DNA of 64,000 nt from Meloidogyne chitwoodi (taxonomy: Eukaryota; Nematoda; Chromadorea; Rhabditida; Meloidogynidae). A model generated the notes under the pieces. That model was not told the origin of the DNA, did no database searches, and saw nothing but the letters and a program-made list of their open reading frames with translations. The position numbers were made by a program, and so were the translations under genes. The stretch is from contig JACZZP010000006.1 of NCBI GenBank assembly GCA_015183035.1, positions 1,612,001 through 1,676,000 of the forward strand, in the 5' to 3' direction. Shown here piece after piece: positions 12,718-24,483 of the stretch (position 1 is the stretch's first letter; the number at the start of each line of letters is the position of its first letter).

Positions 12718-15390
12718 TTACGAATGTTTTCCTAATAACCAAGGTTTACCAATAAAACATTTTTGTTGTTTAAAATTAATTGATAAAATCTTTTTAAAAA
12801 AAAATAAAATTTTATTTTATTAATTAGTTCAGAAATATATTTATTTTAAAATTTCTAAAAAAATATTTATTTTATTTAATTAATAATTTTAAAATAAATA
12901 AATACATTTAATTGACATTGTCCACCTTCTTCAATAAGACAAAGAAATGCTTTAAGTTTTATATTTTCTAATTTATTAATTTTATAATTAAATATAGAGC
13001 ATCTAGTCTCATTCATAATTATTATTTTAGATTTAATATATTCTTTAGTTTTATTTGGAAAATATTTAATAATTTTATTTTTATTTATTTCTTCTTCTTT
13101 TCCACTTCCAAAATATGAAAATTTATCTAAAAATGAGAAAATATTTAATTTTATTAAATATTTTCTCTATAAAAAATCTTAATAAATAATTTTAATTCAT
13201 AAATAAATTATCAAAATAAATATTATTAAATTTAATATAAATAATATTAATTTTTAAAATTTAAAAAATAAAAAAAACCTTTTTGTTTTATTAAATTATC
13301 ATTTTCATAATTATTAATACAAAATTGTTTGCAACTTTTTTCAGTTTCAAAATAATTATTAGAATTATTTCCAAAAAAACATTTATTATGCCAAAAAGGT
13401 CGACATAAATTAAAATGTTTATCAAAAAAGTATTTAATCTTCCAATTAAATTTTCCGCAATTTTTTGTTAAATTAAAATCAAAATCTTCATAACAATCTT
13501 TCTTTTTAATTTTTTCTTTAATTATTTTTTGTTTCTGACAATTTTCTTCTTTTTTCCATTTTACTTTTTTTATTTGTTTTTCTTTTGTAGTATTTTTATT
13601 AAAATTAAATTTAATTAAATCATTTAATTTATGTCGATGATTATCATAATGATGTTGATAATAATAATACTATAATTAATTAATTTTTTAAAATATTTTA
13701 TTTATAAATACCTATCCCCTAACAATTTATCAGCCTTTATTTAATTTATTTTTTAAAAATAATAATAAAAACAATTAATCTAATATTTACCTTTATTTTT
13801 AAAAAAGCTAAAAAAACATTATTTACATTGACGATGGAAAGAGTAAATGAGTGTGAGTAATTTCAAAATTTTATAAAATTTTAATTTCTCCATTTTACTC
13901 AGAAAATTAATTTATAAATAACCTTATCATCATTTATTATTTTATAATAATTTTCTTCTTTTCCTTCACAGATTTGTTGACATGTAGTTAAATTTAAAAA
14001 TAAATTTTTAGGTTTTATTTTAAAATTATTATAATAATTATTATTTTTAATTAATTCTTTTTCTTCTTTTTTATTATAAGGACAACTAAAATCCATCCAA
14101 AATGACCGACAACTTAAAATATTTTTATCAAAAAAGTATCGTTGTTTCCAAATTCCAATTTCACAAGGCCGTCTAAGAGAATGATTAAAAGGCTCAAAAC
14201 AATTTGAAAATATTTTTTGAAAATTTAAAACTTAAAAAAATATAAAAATAAAAATATAATTTAATAATTAAACCTTTATTAAATTTATTATTTTCTTTTC
14301 CTTCTAAAAATTGTTTTTGTTTTAAATAACCAGAACAAAATGTTTCGCAGCTCAAAAAAGGTGAAAAACAAAATTAAAAAAATAAAAAAAATTACTTGTT
14401 GATCTAAAAAAAAGTTTTGAGAATTAGCAAATTGACAACCACCATGCCAAAATTGTAGACAATGACCAGAATTTATATTAAAATACCAACGAGCTTGCCA
14501 ATTATTTTTATTTAAAATAACACATTTATTTTGTTGATAACGATAATCAAATGGTTGTCCACAAATACATTAAATAAAAAATAATTAATTTAATTTTATT
14601 TAAAAATAAATAATTATTATTATTAACATTATTTAAATGATTTTTATTTAAATTTCTAATGGAGATTAAAAGATGGTAATTATTGAATTTTATTGAAAAT
14701 TTTGAAAACAAATTTTTTATTTAACTATAAAATAATATTTTATATATATTTTTTTAATTTTAAAAATTTATTTATTTCTCCTAATTTCCAAAAATATTAT
14801 TAATAATTAAAATTTAAACTTTGGTCATTTGTGCAATTTAATCCACTACCAGCATACCCAGGTTTACATTCCTCAATAAATTCTTTTTTTCTATTTTTTG
14901 TTTTTTTACCTTAAAATATTATTTATTTTTAGAAAATATTTTACGATTTTTTATAGAAAATTTTGCAATAATTTTTGTTTTTCTATTTTTAGGTGAACAA
15001 TGTTTTTGACATTTACGTTTATTAGAAAAATTATTTTGATTGCCTCCACAACCACTAAAAATTAAAATCTAAATTTAAAAATATTAAAAACTTACGTATA
15101 ATAAAATTTAAAACATTTTTCACTTTTATTATCCCAAAAATATCTAATTAATTTTTTTGTGCAATTGCCATATTTTAAATGTTGCTAAAATAAAAATATT
15201 AAAAAAATTAAATTTAATATTTAAATATTACCTTACATACATATAATTTATTTATTGTTTTATTAAAGATTTCTTGAGGAAGAATATCTGGTTTAATTTC
15301 ATATTTATAAGGAATATTTTCATTTGCGATAACAAAATATTTAATTATAAAATTAATTAAATTAAATAAAATAAAAGAAATAAAAATCAT
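12718..15390 (-). CDS. Secreted multi-Kunitz-domain protein
   Basis: Minus-strand gene with about eight exons. It starts at 15390 with a hydrophobic signal-like N-terminus (MIFISFILFNLINFIIKYF). Successive cysteine-rich units follow the BPTI/Kunitz layout, with aromatic-rich RYFW/RWYF strands, an F-x-GC or F-W-x-GC core and a C-x3-C end: near 15190-15000 (SGCGGNQNNFSNKRKCQKHC), near 14580-14340 (FWHGGCQFANSQNFF), near 14210-13930, near 13680-13300 and a degenerate unit near 13130-12900. It ends at 12718 with LGKHS. Nematode multi-Kunitz proteins act as extracellular serine-protease inhibitors, for example during moulting (family knowledge); which one this is cannot be said. Several units have unusual spacing, and exon joins were read by eye only. 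Confidence 0.75.
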
Positions 15391-17272
15391 TAAAATATTT
15401 ATAATAATTAAATAGTTTTTATAATAAAAAATATTTGGATATTTTTTTAGTATTTTTTATTTCTTTTTTTTCTTCAAGTTCGTTGTTTTAAATATAGTAA
15501 AATATTTATTTTTCCCTAAAGGGAATTATAAATATTTTTTTGAATTTTTTCATTGCAAAAAGACACAACGGGATACACAAAATAAATAAAAATATAAAAA
15601 TACTTTTAATTTTAAAAGAAAAGTACAATTTACAAAAAAATAGATTAATTGGTTACTGGAGAATAAATATAAGAGAGAGAGAGAGAAGAAGTTTTTTAAA
15701 TAAAAACAAATAAATAATATATTTTTAAAATATTTATTTTAATAAATTAATTTAATTAATTAAACTAATAAATTATATTTTATTAAAGAGTAAAATAATA
15801 ATAAAATAAATAACTTTAAAAGTTTTTGTAATAAAATAATAAATTTAGAAAACATTTTAAATCGTTGAAAAAATAATAAAAACTTTTCATTTTAGTTCAA
15901 AAAGTCCGAAAATTTCTATCTGCAAATTATAATAGATATTTATTTTTCAAAAATAATTAATTTAAAGGTATAAAATCAACTTTTCAAATTTACATATAGA
16001 ATTTATCAATTTTGAAGAAAATTTTATTTAATTTCTGAAGAATTTAAATAAAATAAAATAGTTATATAAATTTAATATTAAATTTTATTTTTTTGAATAT
16101 TTAATTATTTTTTGATGGAAATTAATTTATTTTATAATTATAAAAATTTAATTTTAAATACTAATAAATGTATTTTTTAATTTATAAATTTCTTTTTTTT
16201 TAAATTCTTTTAAAAAATAAATTTAAATTAAAACTATAATTAACATTTTTAGATTAAAAATTATATTTTAATTATATATGATATTTATAATTTCCTTTTT
16301 TACTATTTATTTTTTTTTAATAAATTTAAATATAAATTTATTAAAATTTAAACAAAATTTTGTTAAATTTAAATAAAAAGAGTAATTAAAAAACTTTTTT
16401 ATTTTTATTAAATATTTATTTATTTATTAGTGTTTTGATTAAATAAATAAATAAGTTAAATATTAAGTTGGATATTTCAAAAAATAAATAATTTAAATTT
16501 AAATAGGTATATTATATATGTATATTTTTTTAACATTTATTTTAATATTATTTATTTATTATTTTACACAATTTTATTAAAAATAAAATATATGCTCAAA
16601 AATTGATTATTAAATTTAATTTTATCTTTTTTTGTTCTTTAACAATTATTTTTTAATATTTATAATTTATGCCAGTTTTAAAATATTTTAATTATTTTTT
16701 CAAAATTGGTCACGCAATTGTGTTTCCATGGATTCAAATTTCTTTTAGCATTAATTCAAACAAAAATCGTAGATTGACGTGTTAATTGACAAAGAAGCCT
16801 TTCAAAGAGAGACCAAAGAAAGAGAATATAATAAAAGTAAGAACGGCTATAAGGCACACACACACACAAAGAAACATACCCCACCTACCTTTAAGTGGCA
16901 AAAAACCTTTTTTATTAAAGCTTATTTTTTATATTGATAAAATTAAAAATGAGAATTATTATTACTTAGATTTTTTATTTAAAGGGTAAAAAAATAAAAC
17001 AAAAAAATTTTAAAGGCCTTTACATTTTTAATTTTAAAAATCACCAAAGCATAACACAAATTTAAATAATTCTTTTTTTTCAGTGCTCCTCCCACTCATT
17101 TGCACTTAAAATTTAAGAAAAAAATTATAGACAGCTGTAAGAAACTTAAAACATTTTTGTATTTATTTATTTATTTTTATAGTGCTGCGTGTATTTATTT
17201 AAAATATAATAATATTCATAAACACAATTTAATATTTTTATAAATTTTTTATTAATTATTTAAATAAAATAA
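15391..17272. other. Intergenic region with divergent promoters, nothing specific
   Basis: About 1.9 kb upstream of both the Kunitz gene (minus) and the gene at 17273 (plus). It is almost entirely A/T. A slightly GC-richer part at about 16700-16920 has a short CA run but no supported ORF. Confidence 0.55.
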
Positions 17273-18378
17273 ATGGCACCAAAAGGTAATAATAATATTC
17301 CTTCTCTTATTCCTCTTAAAATTGTATCTGGACCTAATAATTTGACTACTTCCTCATTTGAACCACAAAAACCTCCAAAGTAAGTTTATTTATTTTTTTA
17401 TAAAATCTAAAATTAATTTATAATAAAAAATTAATTTTTAAAAATATTAAAAGTAAATTTAAAAATAATTCTTAATTAATTTATTTATTTTAAAGTACAT
17501 TTTTTACTCTGCAAATTATTTTTGTTTTTTAAATAACAAAAATAATTTGTGGACTACTGAAAACTTTACAATAATAAATAATTATTACCTATTTTATTTT
17601 ATTATTTTTTCTATATTTAGAAACATTTTTTTTATTTACGAACATTTACAAATAAAAAATATATTTTTTATTAAAAAGAAAAATATTTAAAATTTAATTT
17701 GTTTTAATTTTTAAGAAATTTAAAACAACAAAAACAAAAAATGATACTTTCTAAAAATGAAGGAAAACAAAAAATTTTACAAAAAAAAATAACTGACATT
17801 GATAATCGACAATTAAATAAAACTTTTACTATTTCAAAAAGTTTTAATGATAATAAAGAAGATAAATTTCAAAGAAAAAGAAGTAATAGCTTTGATTCAG
17901 ATTTTGTTGAATTTAGTGGAAATGGTAAAATTAAAAAATTAATTAATTATATTTTTATTTGTTTTGACAAAATAATTTTAATTTATTTTTTTATTTCACC
18001 TGTTTATATTTTAAAAAAATAAATAAAAACGTCATCTAAAAAAAGTTTTATTTTTTATAAATACTTTTTTAAATAAATTTCAATTTAATTTTAGGAAAAT
18101 TAAGAATTAGAGTAGAAAAAACATGTTTTGCAATGGATTGGGACAGCAATGAGTTAAAGGGAAGAAGATTAAAAAATTCAAATAATAATAATAATACATT
18201 TCCAATGAATGCTAGAGAAAAATCAGAAAGACGGGAAATTAATAAAAATAAAGATTCTACACCAAAATTGCCATCTTTAGAAGGATTTTTACCAGGAAGA
18301 ACATGTTGTCAACTTCAATTTTGTCGATTTTCTAATTTAGAATTGCTCAAATATAAGAGAAATTTAATGAAAAATTAA
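17273..18378 (+). CDS. Unrecognised Asn/Lys-rich protein
   Basis: Exon 1 (17273-17379) begins MAPKGNNNIPSLIPLKIV. A second exon lies at about 17715-17925, containing KKITDIDNRQLNKTF and ending FVEFSGNG at a GTAAAA donor. The last exon runs from about 18095 and contains LRIRVEKTCFAMDWDS, an Asn run, and FLPGRTCCQLQFCRFSNLELL; it stops at 18376-18378. There is no signal peptide or transmembrane segment. The final part has four Cys in CC-x3-FC spacing and may be a small folded module, but I do not recognise it. It ends only about 90 bp before the right arm of the inverted PTP repeat, so the natural 3' end might have been cut by that duplication. Confidence 0.55.
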
Positions 18379-18772
18379 TAAATATTTTTTTAATGATTTA
18401 ACATTTTATTTTTTATAAATTAAATATTTCAATACTTTTTTTTAGTAAATTAAAATTATATTAGCAACACTTTATCTTTAATGTAGATAGAAACAAAGGT
18501 AATGAAGGGAAGGACTTCGGTCACTGGACATTGTGCTGATGACGGGGAACAAAAATTTAGTCATTGCCCTTTCCGAGTTAACTGATTGATGAACTGGCTT
18601 TTATACTATAATAAGACTGCCGACTTATATAGTAACACTCAAAACTCCAAATTTATCCAATCTAACACTATAAAAACACAAAAACATTCCTGCATAATTC
18701 AAACTACTTCAACTCAAAACTTGCTGTTTGTAACACTCATTGCTCGTCAACCCATCGCTGCTTCAACTCAAA

Positions 18773-18907
18773 ATGGCAAGGAAACGCGAAACAGCTGGCA
18801 AAGGGAACAAGGACAAAGACGTAAGTTTTCTTTTCTTTTTTTATATAAAATGTTTTTTAATTTTTAATTTTATATATTTTAGAAACCACGATCCGACAGA
18901 GGCCGCA
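18773..18907 (+). pseudogene. 5' fragment of the second PTP copy, cut by the Polinton
   Basis: Exon 1 is 18773-18820 (MARKRETAGKGNKDKD), followed by a GTAAGT donor, an acceptor at 18881-18882, and the first 25 bases of exon 2 up to the element at 18908. The remaining exons are at 36193-37661. A TATAAAAA box lies about 105 bp before the ATG. The interruption falls inside coding sequence, so this copy cannot make normal PTP unless the element is removed. Confidence 0.9.
18902..18907. repeat. Left target-site duplication GCCGCA
   Basis: This 6-bp copy abuts the AG end of the Polinton. The same six bases follow the other end at 36193, and the empty-site left PTP arm has them once. Confidence 0.95.
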
Positions 18908-20254
18908 AGTAGTATATAGTAGGAAACAAAAACATTTTTTTGTCAAAAAATGTTTTTGTTTCCTACTATTTTTTTTTCAAATAATTATTGGAAATAAAAA
19001 CATTTTAACAAAAAATATTTTTGTTTCATACTATTTTTTACCTTAAACTTTATCTAATATTACAAATTAACAAAAAATGATTGGTGGACAAATTGACTAT
19101 TTAGATGAAGAAATTGAATTAGGATGGTTATTTGCTGCTAAAGCTTTACTTCAAATTTTTGTTAATCCTTTTTCTGGATAAATTAATTAAATTAAAATAT
19201 TTAATTTTAATAAAAATATTTTTATAAAATATTTTTAAATAAATGACTAACTAAAATAAAATTTATTAAAAATAATTAATTTAAAAAAGAATAATTATTT
19301 TTTTAAATTAATTTATATATTTAATTAATTAAATTATTTTATTTTTAAATAATATTTTTAATTTTTAATTTTCAGATTTATAATAGATAGAATTGGATAT
19401 GAATTACCAATGATTATAGGCCTTATAGTAATGTTCTTTTCAACAGCTATTTTTGCTTTGGGTAAAAGTTATGGTGTTCTTTTCTTTGCTCGTTCTCTTC
19501 AAGGCTTTGGTTCAGCATTTGCAGATACTTCTGGTTTAGCAATGATTGCTGACAGATTTACTGAAGAAAGTGAACGTTCAGCAGCATTAGGGATTGCTCA
19601 AGCATTTATTTCTTTTGGCAGTTTAGTTGCCCCTCCTTTTGGTTCAATACTTTATTCAATTGCTGGAAAACCTGTTCCTTTTCTTGTTTTATCATTAGTT
19701 TGTTTAACTGATGCTTTTATGGTATTTTGGGTTAACAACATAAAGCTAGAATTTCTAATGCTAGAAATCCTGAAACTGGTGAAAGATTACAAGGAACACC
19801 TATGTGGAGGGTTTGTTTTTTATTTTATTAATTATTAAATTAAATTTAAATAATTAATTAATTATTTAAATAATATATTTAAATATTCTTTTAACTATTT
19901 AAAAATATATTTAATAATAATTTAAGTTATTTATGGATCCATTTATTGCTGTCTGTTCAGGGGCTTTAATTATGGCAAATATTTCACTAGCATTTATTGA
20001 ACCTACAATTACTACGTAAAAATAAATAAAATATTTTTAAAATATTGTTTTAAATTTTTAATAATTAAAATTCACTAAATATAAAATATTTTTAACTCTA
20101 AAATCTTTAAATAAAATTAATTTAATTAATTTAAATTAAAGAGGGATGTCAGAAACTATGCCTAATACTCAAAACTGGCAAGTATGTTTTCTTTTTTTAA
20201 TTAATTTAAAAAATAAATAAATTATATTAATTTTTTAAATTAATTTTTCCTTTA
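18908..20254 (+). repeat. Left terminal inverted repeat of the Polinton
   Basis: It matches the reverse complement of 34806-36192 up to TTAATTTTTCCTTTA, after which the sequences diverge. The outer 170 bp are subterminal palindromic repeats. The rest is host-like sequence: the first exons of the vesicular acetylcholine transporter. The repeat ends inside a transporter intron, so it is defined by duplication of captured sequence rather than by an ancestral element border. Confidence 0.92.
18917..18968. repeat. Terminal palindrome (hairpin) at the left Polinton end
   Basis: Arms TAGTAGGAAACAAAAACAT and ATGTTTTTGTTTCCTACTA flank a T/A-rich centre, giving a stem of about 24 bp that starts 9 bp inside the element. 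A weaker copy follows at about 18990-19042. The right end has the same palindrome at about 36132-36184 with mismatches in the centre, plus an additional unit. It may be recognised by the integrase or used in end replication (inference). Confidence 0.85.
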
Positions 20255-21347
20255 TTTTTGATCATTTTCTGACTATTTTTTAAATAAAAATAAATTAAAA
20301 TATATAATTTAAATTAATTTTTAAAAATTAAAAAAAAAGGTTGGAATGATATGGTTTCCAGCATTCTTTCCACATGTATTTGGTGTATATTTAACTGTTC
20401 GTTTATTAAAAAAATATCCTCAAAAAAGTTGGTTATTTGCAACAATTGGTTTATTAATGGAAGGAATATCTTGTTCATTAGTTCCTTTTATGTCTAATGC
20501 TTTACAATTAATTATTCCTTTATCAACTATTTTTTTTTGGAATTGCTTTAATTGACACAAGTTTATTACCAATGTTAGTTATTTTAGTTGATACTAGACA
20601 TGTCTCTGTTTATGGCTCTGTTTATGCTATTGCTGATATTTCTTATAGTTTGGCATATGCTTTTGGACCTATTATTGCTGGGGGAGTTGTTACTATACTT
20701 GGATTTGTTGTTTTAAATATTTTTTATTTGGTAAGAGATTTTTAGGAGGACATTTATATTTTTAAAAATATATTTAAAGATTTAGAGGAATTATTAAGAT
20801 TTAATATTTAAAAAATAATTAATTATTTAAAAATTTATTGTTTGATCTATTTTAATTAATTTTTAAAAATATTAATTTAAAAAATTATAAAAATTTTAGA
20901 ATAGTTAAATTATATTAATTCAAAATAATATTTTAATTTTATTTTAATTAATTAATTCTTATTTATGTATTTTATTAATTTATTCCCCCAATTAATTAAT
21001 TAAAATTAAATATTTATTTATTAATTAAAGTATTCTAAATGTTGTATTCTCCATTAATTGTAATGTTAAGAAAAATACCAAATTATCAAAATATTGAAGG
21101 AAATAATGAAAATAAAAAACAAATAAATAATGCAAATTTAAATGAAAAACAATTACAATATAAAATTTAATTATTAAAAAAAAAAAAAGAAAAAGAAGAA
21201 AATCATCCATTAGATTCAACAAATTCTCAATGGATTGGAACAAATGGTGAAGAAATTAATGGATATCAACAACAACAAATTAACAATTTTGGTGGTAATT
21301 CTTTGAAAGGAAATGATGGATTTGATCCTTTAAATCCACAATGGTGA
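19079..21347 (+). pseudogene. Vesicular acetylcholine transporter (UNC-17/VAChT-like), captured and decayed
   Basis: Exons in order encode [123 protein letters not shown]; and a tail ending FDPLNPQW. This matches the layout of the 12-TM vesicular amine/acetylcholine transporter family, with the nematode-type C-terminus. The first TM segment is missing. Lesions: no GT donor after the first exon (near 19180), a frame break near 19722, a one-base change in a T9 run at 20530-20538, and an in-frame TAA at 21168-21170. Its position directly upstream of ChAT reproduces the nematode cholinergic locus. The 5' exons lie inside the terminal repeat and recur at 34879-35982. Confidence 0.85.
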
Positions 21348-22158
21348 AAAATTGAATTTTTTTAATTAATTAATTAATTAGCTCATATTTTTTTATTTTC
21401 TTTAAAAAAATGTTTCCTTTTCTTAAAATAATTATTAAAATAAATTAAATATTTTTTTATAAGATTTTAAATAAATATTTTTCCAAAAAATTAAATTGTA
21501 GAAAATGAGAAAATTAAATTTAATGATACTTAATTTTCCTATTTTTTATTTCAATCAAATATTTTAATTTAAAAAATATATTTTTATAAAAAAAATAAAT
21601 AAATATAAATCCCTAAGGAATATTTAAAAAATAAATTTTAATTTTAAATGATACATTTTTTTCTAAAAATTTATTAAATTTTTATATTCTATTAATTTAC
21701 TTTCTTTTTAATATTAAATTTACTCATTTAGCTAACTTCTCAATTTTTTCTTAAAAAAATTGTCAATATTTTTTTTTTAATTTTAAATTTTACTAGTGAC
21801 TAATAGAAAAATTAATTTTTTAATTTTAAAAATAAATAAATTAATATATTATTTTAAATTATTTTAATTTTTAAATTAATAGAAAATATTTTTTACTTTA
21901 AATTTAACAAAAAATATTAATTCTTTTTTCTTAAAATTGCCTTTTTTATTGTTAATAAAATTTAGATAAAAATAAATTTATAAAGTTTTTTTCATTTTTA
22001 TTTCTTTTAATTTTGAATAAAATAAAAAAATAAATTGTTCAAAAGCAATTTACATATTTTTATTTATTTATTTATTGCTAAAAAAATAAATAATTTTATA
22101 TTAAATATTTGGTTAGTATTTTTTATTTTTAAATTAAAAAAAAAAAAGAAATGAATAA
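21348..22158. other. Spacer between captured VAChT and ChAT
   Basis: About 800 bp of AT-rich sequence with no ORF. In the nematode cholinergic locus VAChT lies within the first ChAT intron, so this is probably remaining ChAT intron plus VAChT 3' UTR (inference from known gene order). Confidence 0.55.
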
Positions 22159-23600
22159 ATGGAAAATATTAAGACAATAACAACAATTAATAATAATAAT
22201 ATTAAATTACAAAAAATAATTTCAGAAAAAGAAGAAAATATTAATGATAAATGGAAACAAGTATTTTTAATTATTAAAATATTAAATTTAATTAAATTAA
22301 TTTAAAAAGTATTTTTTACCAAAAGCACCAATACCAAATTTAAAAAATACATTAATTCGTTATTTGGAATATTTTTCTGTTTTGGCTCAAACTTATAAAT
22401 TAGATTTAAATAAAACAATTAAATATGTTAAAGAATTTGAAGAAAATTATGGACAAAAATTACAAGAAAAATTAAAAGAAATATATAATAAAGAAGATAA
22501 TTGGGTATAAATAATTAAATTAAATAGTTAAATTAATTAAATCATTTTTTAAAATATATTTAAAAATAAATTAAATAAAATTTAATTAAAGATTAATAAA
22601 TTTTGGTTAATAGAAATGTATCTTAGTCAAAGACTTGCTCTTCCTATTAATTTTAATCCAGCTTATATTTTTCCTCATTGTAATTTTAAAAATAAAGAAG
22701 AACAAATTATGTTTGTTTTTTTAATTAATTAATTTATTTATTTTTTAGTTATGCTTCATTATTAATGAAAGGATTTTTAGATTTTAAAGATAAAATTGAA
22801 AAGTTTTTTAATTAAATTAAATATTTATTTATTTTTAAATTAATTTTTTAGAAAACAAATTCCTTTAGAGACTGTACCTGATCGTTTTATTGTCAAGCTA
22901 TTCCTATGTGTATGGACCAATATGGTAAATTTAAATTTAATTAATTTATTTATTATATTTATTTATTTATTTATTATGTTATAATAAAATATTTATTATT
23001 TGATTATTATAAAATTTAAGAAACTTAAATAAATATTTTATTAAAATTAATTCTTTCACACAGACCTATCAATTTAATCCTTTTAAGTGATAAAAACACT
23101 CATCCCAAAAATATATCAAGGACCTCTCACAAACACAATTAATTTCTTTTTAAGGGGCCTTTTATATTTAATTAATTTTTATAAACGTTTTTGAAACTTT
23201 AATACTATATAAGCAGAGTATTTTTCTCACCCATACATGCAACAGTTAACTTGCTGCCGTTTTCTGATTGACATTTGAATTTAAAAAAAAATGCCAATTA
23301 AATTTTAAAATTAATATTTATATTTATTAAAAATTAACAAATGACAAAATATATTTATATTAATTTTAAACTAAAATAAAATTAATTATCTCTAATTTAA
23401 ATTAATTTAAATAAAATAAATATTAACTTTATTTTTTTATTTTTTAGAAAGAGTATTAAATTTCTATAGAGAACCAGCAATTAATGAAGATATTTTAATT
23501 GATCGTAGAATTAATAAAAACAACAAAATAATAATAATTTGGAACATATTTTAATTTTATATAAAAATCAAACTTTTTTATTATTTATTAATTCAATTGA
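22159..23600 (+). pseudogene. 5' third of choline acetyltransferase (CHA-1-like), captured and truncated
   Basis: Exons encode LPKAPIPNLKNTLIRYL, then NKFWLIEMYLSQRLALPINF, then YASLLMKGFLDFKDKIEK, then IPMCMDQY in a shifted frame, then FYREPAINEDILIDRRIN, then LEHILILYKNQTFLLFIN in another frame. These are consecutive conserved blocks of the N-terminal half of choline/carnitine O-acyltransferases of the ChAT type. The catalytic His region and the C-terminal half are absent. At least two frameshifts (near 22890 and 23519) show it is not functional. The intron at about 22920-23450 holds a GC-richer patch (23040-23290) with a TATATAAG box at 23206. Confidence 0.8.
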
Positions 23601-23838
23601 AGGAATTTGTATACAGGATTATGGGCCAAATTCACTCATAACACTTTATTATTTAATCAATTGCGTGCAACTGGAGATGGACTTATTACACAAGCTTTAA
23701 CTACAGAAATCTTTGGAGCAATGGGTTGAGCCCGACGAGTTCGAAACTTAAAGATCCTACTTTGTGGGAAGGTGAAAATAAACTAGGAGAACTTTTGATG
23801 GAATTAAGAAGCGAATTGAACACAAGCATATTCTGATT
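23601..23838 (+). other. GC-richer segment with short open frames, origin unknown
   Basis: After the ChAT similarity stops, a frame reads FNQLRATGDGLITQALTT and stops at about 23727. An overlapping frame continues with KDPTLWEGENKLGELLMELR to a stop near 23836. This looks like the 3' end of a degraded coding region running toward the TBP gene. Composition resembles the Polinton ORFs rather than the host fragment. It could be the last remnant of a displaced Polinton gene such as the polymerase, but I see no polymerase motif. Confidence 0.35.
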
Positions 23839-24458
23839 TTATTTTTTTTTAAACATTATAATTGAAGAATATATTTTATTTTGTATTGAATAAATTTCTT
23901 CTTCTGAGCGCGCTCCTGTAATTATACATTTTCCAGTTGTAAATATAATTATGACAGTGTGCGAACACTTAAGTCTTAAACACATGCCTGGAAAAAATTC
24001 CGGATTGTAAGAAATATGTCGTGCAAGCCATAATGGAGGTACAATTCTCATTGAATCATATAAAACTATAAATGAAATTAGGTTTTTCTTTAAAAATATC
24101 TACCTGGAAGATTAAGCGATCCTGGAAAAGTAAACGAAGAAACTACATTTTTAATACTGAAAGCGTGTAAATTTATATAAATTGAAGTCGCTGCAGAAAT
24201 AATTTTAACAAAATTACGAATTGCAATTTCTGAGTTTTTGACTGATTTAGTTCCTACACAAACAATTTTTCCATTTGAGAAAAGTAGAGCTGTTGATTTA
24301 ATAGGTTCTTTATTTTTAATTATTAGTGCAGAAAATCTTTTAGGTTCATATTTTGAATTTGTAATTTTAGTTGCAAGCAACTGAAGATCCAATTTATCTA
24401 ATTTACCAAGTAATCGGGCGGTAGATACAACATTTTGTATTTTTGCTTTTTCGTACAT
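23839..24458 (-). CDS. TATA-box-binding protein homologue encoded by the Polinton
   Basis: Two exons (24458-24104 and 24065-23839, 38-bp GT-AG intron) give a 193-aa protein, the length of a bare TBP core. It shows the two imperfect direct repeats of the TBP saddle. Repeat 1 has IQNVVSTARL, KYEPKRFSALIIKNKEPIKS and ALLFSNGKIVCVGTKS. Repeat 2 has IKNVVSSFTFPGSL, YNPEFFPGMCLRLKC and IIIFTTGKCIITGARSEEEI. The Phe residues in the PKRF, LLFSNG, EFFPG and IIFTTG blocks correspond to the DNA-intercalating positions of TBP. The intron argues for eukaryotic origin. TTTTATTTTAG directly precedes the ATG, so a 5' exon or trans-splicing is possible. It is divergently transcribed from the ATPase. Likely role: binding TATA boxes of the element's own genes, or competing with host TBP (inference). 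Confidence 0.88.
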
Positions 24459-24483
24459 CTAAAATAAAAAAGTTTATTATGGT

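Larger units (their letters stand above)
18469..18907. repeat. Inner part of the right arm of the PTP inverted repeat
   Basis: Reverse complement of 1741-2162. It contains the PTP promoter region, exon 1, intron 1 and the first bases of exon 2, and ends in the first copy of the Polinton target duplication. Similarity to the left arm starts at ACTTTATCTTTA (18469). Confidence 0.92.

Noticed and set aside
17270..18378. Gene at 17.3 kb as part of the Polinton or PTP repeat
   Set aside because: It lies outside both the element and the inverted repeat, and its composition and Asn runs are like the host genes.
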